This document shows positions 55,559 to 64,000 of a stretch of DNA of 64,000 bases, piece by piece (within the stretch, counting starts at the first letter, position 1; each line of letters opens with the position of its first letter). The position numbers were made by a program, and so were the translations under genes. The notes under the pieces were generated by a model. That model made no database searches, had not been told where the DNA came from, and worked only from the letters and a program-made list of their open reading frames with translations. The stretch comes from Hyphomonadaceae bacterium (GTDB lineage Bacteria; Pseudomonadota; Alphaproteobacteria; Caulobacterales; Hyphomonadaceae), in assembly GCA_022844345.1 (NCBI GenBank), contig JALHLU010000002.1, positions 225,018 through 289,017 on the forward strand. Direction: 5' to 3'.

Positions 55559-57631
55559 ATGACGGGGTTTGGCAAGCAGATGTCCTGGGTTGGCCGGATT
55601 ACGGTGGGGTGTGTGTCTGCAGCGGCGCTGGGCGCGGCGGCCGTGGCGTTCGCCAATCCGCCTGCCCCGTCGCTGAAACCGGCGGCGGCGGCGGCCCGGT
55701 CGGTGTGGATCGAGGCGGCGGATTTCGGGCTGCTGAGCCGGGCGCTGGAGGCGGCCGAGGCCAATCAGTGGAGCCAGGTGAAGTCGCTGCTGGGGCGGAT
55801 TTCCGATCCGGCGGCGCAGGCGCTGGTGCGCTGGCGCATTCTGACGGATGGCAATGGCGGGTCGAGCTTCAACGAGCTGCGTGATGCGCTGGAAGAGTTC
55901 AAGGACTGGCCCGACCGCGACAAGATCGAAGACCAGATGGAGATCACGATCCAGCGCTCTGCCCTGACGGCGGAGGAGCGCATCTCGTGGCTGGCGGCGC
56001 GGGGGCCGCGCACGGGCGAAGGCGTGCTGGCGCTGGCGGACGCCTACAACTCGATGGGACGGCGCGAGGACATGATCCGCGTGGCGCGCGAGGCGTGGCG
56101 CACGCGGCCGATGGGATCGGACGTGGTTCGCACGCTGCAGTCGCTTTATGGCGGAGAGTTCTCGGCTGAGGATCATTACGCACGGGCGGACATGTTCCTG
56201 TGGCGCGGCGATACGGCCAGCGCGCAGGCGCTGCTGCCGAAACTCAGCTCGGGGCGCAAGGCCGTGATCGAGGCGCGGATCGCGCTGATCCGGAACAGCA
56301 AGCAGATCGACAAGCTGGTAGGCGCGGTGCCTCAGGCGTATGCGGACGATGCGGGGCTGCTGTACGAGCGCGCGCGCCATGCAGAGCGGCGCGGGCGGGA
56401 CTCGGACGAGCTGGCTTATCTTCTGAGGATCAATGGCGAGAGCGCGCCGGCGGTTGGCCGCGAGGACATCTGGTCCGAGAAGCATTCGGTGATCCGCCGC
56501 ATGCTGCGCGAGAAGAATTATGCGACGGCCTACCAGCTGGCCGCCGGGCATGGGCTGACCCAGGGCGAGAGCTTCCGCGACGCGGAATGGATGGCGGGGT
56601 GGCTGGCGCTGACGCGGATCAACGACGCCAAGAAGGCCGAGGCGCACTTCCTGGTGTTTGGCGGCGGGGTACAGACGCCGATCAGCGTGGCGCGGGCGCA
56701 GTACTGGCTCGGCGAGGCGCTCAGCGCGCAGGGACGCGCGGAGGAAGCGCAGGCCGCCTATGAAGCGGGGGCGAAATATCCGTTTGTGTTCTACGGCCAG
56801 CTGGCGGCGGAGAAGGCTGCGGTTGCAAAGCCCGAGCTGAAGATGCTGGACCTTGGCAGCCATGCGGCGCCGACGGACGAGGAGCGCGCGGCGTTTGCGC
56901 GGCGGCCGGCCGTGCGCGCGGCGATCCTGCTGGCGGAGATGGGACGGCTGGGGAGTTTCGAGCGGTTCTCGTTCGCGCTGGACGATGTGCTGACGACCGA
57001 GATCGAGCACCAGATGCTGTTCGACATTGCGGCGGGCTATCTCGAGATGCGCGCGGCTGTGCGGGGGGCGAAGGCCGGGCTGGGGCGCGGGATCGTGGCG
57101 CCGGATGCGGTGTTCCCGATGTTGACGCTGCCGCCCTCGCCGCGAACCGGTGCGGCCGAGCCCGCCATGGTGCTGGCGCTGACGCGGCAGGAGAGCGAGT
57201 TCAACCATCGCGCCATATCAAGCGCGGATGCGCGCGGGCTGATGCAGATGATCCCGCGCTATGCACAGGCGGAGGCCAAGCTGGTGGGCATTCCGTTCAA
57301 GGCGAGCTGGCTGACGGATGATCCGCAATACAATCTGCGGCTGGGCCGCGGCTTTCTCGACGACCTGGTCGACGATTATGGCGGCTCGTACATCCTGGCG
57401 GCGGCGGCCTACAATGCGGGGCCGAGCCGGGCGCGGCAGTGGATGGCCGATTTCGGCGATCCGCGTGCGGGGGCTGATCCGGTGATGTGGATCGAGAGCA
57501 TCCCGTTTGCCGAGACGCGCAACTATGTGCAGCGCGTGCTGGAGAACACCATTGTCTATCGCCACCGCCTGACGGGACAGCCGGTGGAGATCACGCTGTC
57601 AGCGGATATCCGGCGCGGACGGCCGCGCTGA
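55559..57631 (+). CDS. slt: Soluble lytic murein transglycosylase
   Basis: 690 residues. Signal peptide after a short basic start (to AVAFANP), a long superhelical U-type domain of helical repeats (about 50-500), and a C-terminal SLT catalytic domain: [27 protein letters not shown] (catalytic Glu in QES), [29 protein letters not shown], and [15 protein letters not shown]. It cuts the glycan backbone of peptidoglycan, releasing anhydro-muropeptides. The ATG at 55559 is used; a TTG one codon upstream is less likely. Confidence 0.92.
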   Translation: MTGFGKQMSWVGRITVGCVSAAALGAAAVAFANPPAPSLKPAAAAARSVWIEAADFGLLSRALEAAEANQWSQVKSLLGRISDPAAQALVRWRILTDGNGGSSFNELRDALEEFKDWPDRDKIEDQMEITIQRSALTAEERISWLAARGPRTGEGVLALADAYNSMGRREDMIRVAREAWRTRPMGSDVVRTLQSLYGGEFSAEDHYARADMFLWRGDTASAQALLPKLSSGRKAVIEARIALIRNSKQIDKLVGAVPQAYADDAGLLYERARHAERRGRDSDELAYLLRINGESAPAVGREDIWSEKHSVIRRMLREKNYATAYQLAAGHGLTQGESFRDAEWMAGWLALTRINDAKKAEAHFLVFGGGVQTPISVARAQYWLGEALSAQGRAEEAQAAYEAGAKYPFVFYGQLAAEKAAVAKPELKMLDLGSHAAPTDEERAAFARRPAVRAAILLAEMGRLGSFERFSFALDDVLTTEIEHQMLFDIAAGYLEMRAAVRGAKAGLGRGIVAPDAVFPMLTLPPSPRTGAAEPAMVLALTRQESEFNHRAISSADARGLMQMIPRYAQAEAKLVGIPFKASWLTDDPQYNLRLGRGFLDDLVDDYGGSYILAAAAYNAGPSRARQWMADFGDPRAGADPVMWIESIPFAETRNYVQRVLENTIVYRHRLTGQPVEITLSADIRRGRPR

Positions 57632-58297
57632 CTAGACCGGCAATGGCCGCCGGAACATCCGCGCAAGCGCGATGGCGGCGGCGGGGAAGGTGAGGCCCCA
57701 GAGGGCGGCTATCCAGATGAGGCGCGGTTCGTACATCTGGAACAGAAGGAACGGCGTGAGCGCGCCATTGAGCAGCAGGAACAGTCTTGCGGCGCCGGCG
57801 CCGCGAATGGCGGGCAAGGCGAAGGCGGCGAACAGCGTTGCGATGCACATGAAGCTGTAGCCAAGCAGATCGACCGCGAACAGGAATGAGCGATAGGGCA
57901 CGAAGAAGAGATATTCGATGCCGGCCGTGTCGCCCGAGGCGAGGCGTGGACCCACAAGCGTGAGCTGCACAAAGTACACCATGCTGATCAGCGTGGCGTA
58001 GATCGTCGCGAAGGCGAGCGCGACCTGGCTGAAGACGCGCGCTTCGGCCGGGGCCAGACGGTGGAGCGCAGCCATCAGCACGAGGAAGGATGATCCGAGC
58101 AGGAGGGATGGCGTCAGCAGGACGGCGATGCCCAGCGGCGTGCTGGCGCTTTCGGGGCCGCCGGCCGAGCCGAGCAGGCCCTGCCATTCCAGAAGCTGGC
58201 CCAGCACATAGGCGATGCTGGTGATGGCGCAGGCGACTGCCCCCCAGAAAGCGACGCTGCGGGCTGCGTCTTCGCGAACGGTCATGGCGGCGCTCAT
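57632..58297 (-). CDS. Multi-pass membrane protein
   Basis: 221 residues with six hydrophobic helices (starting around 13, 48, 82, 120, 151 and 189). The start MSAAMTVREDAARS has AGGGAC about nine bases upstream; a longer frame begins at 58489 without one. No motif recognised. It converges on slt with no gap and is divergent from katG. Confidence 0.7.
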   Translation of the reverse strand: MSAAMTVREDAARSVAFWGAVACAITSIAYVLGQLLEWQGLLGSAGGPESASTPLGIAVLLTPSLLLGSSFLVLMAALHRLAPAEARVFSQVALAFATIYATLISMVYFVQLTLVGPRLASGDTAGIEYLFFVPYRSFLFAVDLLGYSFMCIATLFAAFALPAIRGAGAARLFLLLNGALTPFLLFQMYEPRLIWIAALWGLTFPAAAIALARMFRRPLPV

Positions 58298-58480
58298 GCT
58301 TGTTGTCCCTGCCCTCGCAGACAGGGAAGATGGCGTCGGGGCGCGCCGGGTTGGTTGACTGGCATCAAGACCTGCTGGGCCCGTGACCGCGCTGCCGCCG
58401 ATTGGCGATTGCCGGTGGCAGCCAGGAACGTGCGCGAGTCGAATTTCTCGCATTTTCGGTAACTTGGCTCGATATCTTGA

Positions 58481-60817
<2,337 letters not shown>

Positions 60818-60915
60818 ACCCGGGTTGATCTGAGACAGGCATCCGGAGCTCGCTTCGTGCGTTGATCCGGATGCGGAACAACACCGGCTCCCGAGGAGGG
60901 AGTATGTGGAGGAAC

Positions 60916-60953
60916 TGCCCCGGACGCCCTGTGCGACCGGGGCATTTTTTTTT
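60916..60953 (+). terminator. katG terminator
   Basis: TGCCCCGG/CCGGGGCA, eight pairs with a 13-base loop, followed by nine T residues. The clearest intrinsic terminator in the window. Confidence 0.85.
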
Positions 60954-61047
60954 GGTTCAGATTGCGCTGCAGCGCATCAAACCTTTGCGGGCGGCAACCA
61001 TGCTCTGCCTGCAACTTCCGCAGCGTTTTCCTGCACCTGCGACATAT

Positions 61048-61062
61048 TTGGAAACGTTCTAA
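61048..61062. promoter_or_regulatory. Fur-superfamily-like box upstream of ahpC
   Basis: TTGGAAACGTTCTAA shares TTGGAA-N3-TTCTAA, plus flanking T and AGT, with box B of katG. It lies 98-112 bp before the ahpC ATG. Confidence 0.6.
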
Positions 61063-61159
61063 GTCCTTGTTGCGCCTGCGAAGACTCGCGCCTAAATCCG
61101 CACTGACAGCGCAGCTTCCCCTGCGTGATGCCAGACCACTACCAGACCGGAGATACGAC

Positions 61160-61714
61160 ATGCTTGGCGTTGGCCAGAAACTCCCCGCCTTTGAAGTCAC
61201 GGGCGTGAAGCCGGGCTTCATGAACCACGAAGAGAACGGCAAGTCGGCGTTCGAGACGCTGACGCAGGATTCGTTCGAGGGAAAATGGAAGGTGATCTTC
61301 TTTTACCCGAAGGACTTCACCTTCGTCTGCCCGACCGAGATCGCCGAGTTCGCGCGCCTGGGCGGCGAGTTTGCTGACCGCGACGCCGTCGTGATGGGCG
61401 GCTCGACCGACAACGAGTTCGTGAAGCTGGCCTGGCGCCGCGACCACAAGGATCTCGCCAAGCTGCCGATCTGGCAGTTTGCCGACACCAACGGCTCGCT
61501 GACGGATGGCCTCGGCGTGCGCGATGCGTCGGGCGTGGCGCTGCGTGCGACCTATGTGGTCGATCCGCACAATGTTGTGCAGCACGTCTATGTCACCAAC
61601 CTCAACGTTGGCCGTGCGCCGGCTGACACGCTGCGCGTGCTGGACGCTCTGCAGACCGACGAGCTGTGCCCGTGCAACCGTGCGGTCGGCGGCGAGACGT
61701 TGAAGGCGGCCTGA
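61160..61714 (+). CDS. ahpC: Alkyl hydroperoxide reductase AhpC (peroxiredoxin)
   Basis: 184-residue two-Cys peroxiredoxin of the AhpC/AhpE-like group paired with AhpD. Peroxidatic Cys in FTFVCPTEIAEF (about residue 58), conserved Arg in GVALRATYVVDP, and C-terminal cysteines in ELCPCNRAVGG for resolution and AhpD recycling. The ATG at 61160 has GGAG eight bases upstream. It shares an operator-like box with katG and is followed by ahpD after a hairpin. Confidence 0.96.
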   Translation: MLGVGQKLPAFEVTGVKPGFMNHEENGKSAFETLTQDSFEGKWKVIFFYPKDFTFVCPTEIAEFARLGGEFADRDAVVMGGSTDNEFVKLAWRRDHKDLAKLPIWQFADTNGSLTDGLGVRDASGVALRATYVVDPHNVVQHVYVTNLNVGRAPADTLRVLDALQTDELCPCNRAVGGETLKAA

Positions 61715-61734
61715 TCGAGCTATACCTCCCCAAG

Positions 61735-61769
61735 AACCCTTCCGGTGAAAACACCGGGAGGGTTTTCTT
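61735..61769 (+). terminator. Hairpin between ahpC and ahpD
   Basis: AACCCTTCCGGTG/CACCGGGAGGGTT, 13 pairs with one G-T, AAAA loop, followed by TTCTTCT. A genuine terminator shape 16 bases before the ahpD start, so it may reduce rather than stop ahpD expression. Confidence 0.7.
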
Positions 61770-61784
61770 CTGAAAGATACGACG

Positions 61785-62315
61785 ATGAACCTTGAAACGC
61801 TGAAAGCCGCCCTGCCCGACTATGCCAAGGACCTGAAGCTGAATCTCGGGTCGCTGTCGAACGAGACGTCGCTGAGCGACCAGCAGAAATGGGGCACGTT
61901 CCTCGCGTGCGCTTTTGCGATCGGCGAGCCGAAGACCATCCATGCGATGGTGGGCGAAAGCGAGGCCAGGCTGACGCCGGAGGCAGTGAAGGCGGCGAAA
62001 GCGGCTGCCTCGATCATGGGCATGAACAATGTCTACTACCGGTTCACGCACCTTGTTCACAACGAGGTCTATCGCACGACGCCGGCCAAGCTGCGGATGC
62101 AGGTGATCGGCGCGCCGGGGATCGCCAAGGGCGATTTCGAGCTGTTCTGCATGGCGGTGTCGGCAGTGAATGGCTGTGGCGCGTGCATGGGCAGCCACGA
62201 GGAAGAACTGCGCAAGGCAGGCTTCACGACGGAGCAGATCCAGGCCAGCGTCCGCATCGCGGCGGTGGTGCATGCGGTTGCGCGCACGCTGGCGGCGGAA
62301 GCTGCGGTAAGCTGA
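61785..62315 (+). CDS. ahpD: Alkyl hydroperoxide reductase AhpD
   Basis: 176-residue thioredoxin-like disulfide reductase of the carboxymuconolactone-decarboxylase fold, which regenerates AhpC. The active site is [20 protein letters not shown] with the CxxC pair and the nearby His. An N-terminal half ([12 protein letters not shown]) carries the conserved Glu/His relay region. It starts 70 bp after ahpC; the ribosome-binding site is weak (GAAAGATACGACG). Confidence 0.95.
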   Translation: MNLETLKAALPDYAKDLKLNLGSLSNETSLSDQQKWGTFLACAFAIGEPKTIHAMVGESEARLTPEAVKAAKAAASIMGMNNVYYRFTHLVHNEVYRTTPAKLRMQVIGAPGIAKGDFELFCMAVSAVNGCGACMGSHEEELRKAGFTTEQIQASVRIAAVVHAVARTLAAEAAVS

Positions 62316-62334
62316 GCTGTGCTTGCGCGGATGG

Positions 62335-63342
62335 CTAGGCTGGCGGCGTCCGTCTGATCGCCTGCGTGAACATGTCGGCGTCGACATTGCCGCCGCTCAG
62401 GATGATGAGGACGGGGCCGCGTGCTGCGAAGTGAGCGCGGTTGTTCAAGAGGACTGCCAGCGAACAGGCGCCGCCGGGTTCGACCACCAGCTTGAGGTGG
62501 TGGAAGGCGAAGGACATGGCGTCCAGCAGTTCGTCGTTCGTCGCTGCGAAGCCGCCCTTGAGGCGGCGCTTGTGGACCTCGAACGGAAGCACGCCGGGTT
62601 CGGGCGTGAGGAGTGCGTCCGCGATGGAGCGGTAGCCGGGATCGTTGGAGACGATCCTGCCGGCGGCGAGCGAGCGGATCGTGTCGTCATGGCCGGCAGG
62701 TTCGGCGGCCCAGACTTCGGTTTCAGGGGACAGCGCTTCGAACGCGGTGGCGATGCCTGACAGGAGCCCGCCGCCGGAGGCGTTGCAGATGAGGCTACCG
62801 AACGCGACGCCCTTGCGCTTGGCGTCGGTGGCCGCTTCGAGGCCGGCCGTGCCCTGCCCGGCCATGATCCAGGCGTCGTCGAAGGGGCGGATGGTGGTGG
62901 CGCCGGTCTGCGCGGCGATTTCGGCGGCAATCCCTTCGCGGCTTTCCTTCACGCGATCATAGAGGCGCACTGTCGCGCCGCGGCCACGTGCGGCTTCGAT
63001 CTTTGCGCGAGGGGCGTCGGCGGGCATGACGATGGTAGCTTTCAGGCCAAGGATGTTCGCGCTTTCGGCGACGCCTTGTGCGTGGTTGCCGGACGAGAAG
63101 GCCACGACGCCGCGCGGGCGGTCGGCTTCGAGGATGCGGCTGATGCGGTTCCAGGCGCCGCGCATCTTGAACGAGCCGGTGCGCTGCAGCGTTTCCGGCT
63201 TGATCCAGACCGGCGCGCCGACGACAGCATCGAGCGCCTCGTTACGCAGGAGCGGGGTGTGGACGGTGATACCCTGCAGGCGCGCTGCGGCATCCTCGAT
63301 GTCTTCGAGCGTGGGGAGGTCTGCGAGGGGATCGGTGATCAT
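62335..63342 (-). CDS. Threonine/serine dehydratase-like PLP enzyme
   Basis: 335-residue fold-type II PLP enzyme. The Schiff-base Lys is in TGSFKMRGAWNRI; VVAFSSGNHAQGVA and the Gly-rich phosphate loop NASGGGLLSGIA are present. It lacks the ACT-like regulatory domain of biosynthetic IlvA, so it is the short catabolic threonine dehydratase or serine racemase type; which one cannot be told. Convergent with ahpD. Confidence 0.9.
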   Translation of the reverse strand: MITDPLADLPTLEDIEDAAARLQGITVHTPLLRNEALDAVVGAPVWIKPETLQRTGSFKMRGAWNRISRILEADRPRGVVAFSSGNHAQGVAESANILGLKATIVMPADAPRAKIEAARGRGATVRLYDRVKESREGIAAEIAAQTGATTIRPFDDAWIMAGQGTAGLEAATDAKRKGVAFGSLICNASGGGLLSGIATAFEALSPETEVWAAEPAGHDDTIRSLAAGRIVSNDPGYRSIADALLTPEPGVLPFEVHKRRLKGGFAATNDELLDAMSFAFHHLKLVVEPGGACSLAVLLNNRAHFAARGPVLIILSGGNVDADMFTQAIRRTPPA

Positions 63343-63461
63343 GGGGCGCTTCTACGCTTTCGCGTGATCGAGACAAGACCGGAAGGGGCATGCGGGCATT
63401 GCTGACAGGAGCCTGTCAGCAGGGCTGTCTATGCTTGAATGATCGAAGAGGGAGTCCTTTG

Positions 63462-63860
63462 ATGACGCTGACCGCCACCTGCCATTGCGGGTCTACCCGG
63501 ATCGAGCTTGCCGAGATGCCGGCCGTGATGAAGGCGTGCAATTGCACGTTCTGTCACCGCTCGGGCGCGGTGTGGGGATACTACGATCCGGCGGATGTGA
63601 AGGTGATCGCGGCGGCGCACGATTCGATCTATGCGCCGAGCGGCATGAACCATCACCATTTCTGCGCGCAGTGTGGTGGCAACACGCACGGCTCGTCGCC
63701 GGACTGGGCGTCTTTCTACAACAACGATGGGACAGTGAAGGACGGGATGTCGCCGGGCGTGCCGGAGAAGCGCGTTGCGGCGGTGAACATGCGGATGATC
63801 GTGGATCTCGATCTGGAGGGGGTGGTGATCGAGAAGGTGGATGGGCGGAATAATTGGTGA
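63462..63860 (+). CDS. GFA-family (glutathione-dependent formaldehyde-activating-like) protein
   Basis: 132 residues with the zinc-binding Cys pattern of the GFA fold: TATCHCGSTRIEL, ACNCTFCHRSG and HFCAQCGGNTHG. The ATG at 63462 has GAGGGAG seven bases upstream. Members are diverse; a real formaldehyde-related activity is unproven for most, and none can be inferred here. Confidence 0.85.
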   Translation: MTLTATCHCGSTRIELAEMPAVMKACNCTFCHRSGAVWGYYDPADVKVIAAAHDSIYAPSGMNHHHFCAQCGGNTHGSSPDWASFYNNDGTVKDGMSPGVPEKRVAAVNMRMIVDLDLEGVVIEKVDGRNNW

Positions 63861-64000
63861 GGTCGCATCGATGCCGTTGCTATTCTCAGCGGCGATGTAC
63901 GTTGAGACAGACCCCCACCTGTCCGCCCCCTAAGAACGGGGCGGAACCATGTTGAGAGACCTTACTTCACTTTGGAGGGCGGGGTTGGCGTCAGGGGCCC

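Noticed and set aside
55475..57208. Upstream extension of the dapA frame
   Set aside because: Homology to dapA starts at 55474; the extension is Arg/His/Pro-rich and antisense to the lytic transglycosylase gene.
63861..64000. Possible feature at the right edge
   Set aside because: 140 bases without a supported frame, hairpin or repeat; too short to interpret.

Overview
The window is high-GC, densely packed chromosomal DNA from an alphaproteobacterium, most likely of the Caulobacterales/Hyphomonadaceae type. This is inferred from gene content, not from a database match. The clues are a pyruvate dehydrogenase operon whose E1-beta carries its own lipoyl domain, ftsB next to that operon, a short-form HisG with HisZ, a TipF-like degenerate EAL protein, TrmFO, a SapC-family protein, and SOS boxes of the GTTC-N7-GTTC type used by alphaproteobacterial LexA. 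No rRNA, tRNA, CRISPR array, transposase or prophage was recognised.

Layout. 0-8.5 kb: truncated lipA, a free-standing Aas-like acyl-ACP synthetase, then the minus-strand ftsB and pdhA-pdhB-pdhC-lpdA block. Two small envelope proteins (a lipoprotein and a two-helix membrane protein) are embedded in it by start/stop overlaps. 8.7-13.4 kb: ssb, a small SET-domain methyltransferase and uvrA, with perfect SOS boxes in front of ssb and uvrA. 13.4-19.8 kb: a membrane protein, a TonB-like C-terminal protein, trmFO, a DUF1353 protein, a second membrane protein and a squalene/phytoene-synthase-like protein. 19.8-28.5 kb: sodB, an EAL phosphodiesterase, a TauD/TfdA dioxygenase, an exported cyclophilin, an orphan gene whose 3' end is made of a repeat, a HAD hydrolase, tipF, a metallo-beta-lactamase-fold protein that has lost its metal ligands, and an FAH-family hydrolase. 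28.5-35.4 kb: a stand-alone DUF262/DUF1524 (GmrSD-like) protein, a beta-lactamase-family lipoprotein, an SDR, msrB, a hotdog thioesterase and a CE2-like SGNH esterase. 35.4-38.4 kb: groES-groEL with a heat-shock promoter and CIRCE-like operator, followed by about 850 bp without genes that contains two small-RNA-like units. 38.4-41.7 kb: overlapping hisS-hisZ-hisG. 41.8-49 kb: lipoproteins, a redoxin and a DsbD/ScsB-type reductase, SapC and a DUF885 peptidase-like lipoprotein. 49-54 kb: a VWA lipoprotein, several unknown genes and repeat-rich spacers. 54-58.3 kb: dapA-smpB, a soluble lytic transglycosylase and a membrane protein. 58.5-62.3 kb: katG and ahpC-ahpD. 62.3-64 kb: a threonine dehydratase-like enzyme and a GFA-family protein.

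Functional themes. Oxidative and envelope stress recur: katG, ahpC, ahpD, sodB, msrB, the redoxin and DsbD. katG and ahpC share a Fur-superfamily-like 7-1-7 inverted repeat (TTGGAA-N3-TTCYAA), present twice over the katG promoter and once before ahpC. SOS control of ssb and uvrA and heat-shock control of groESL can also be read from the DNA. Three families of palindromic intergenic repeats and one heptamer array lie in the spacers. No complete novel multigene system was found. The strongest candidates for new biology are the two small envelope proteins locked into the PDH operon, the degenerate MBL-fold protein, the lone GmrSD-like protein, the shared katG/ahpC operator and the two putative sRNAs after groEL.
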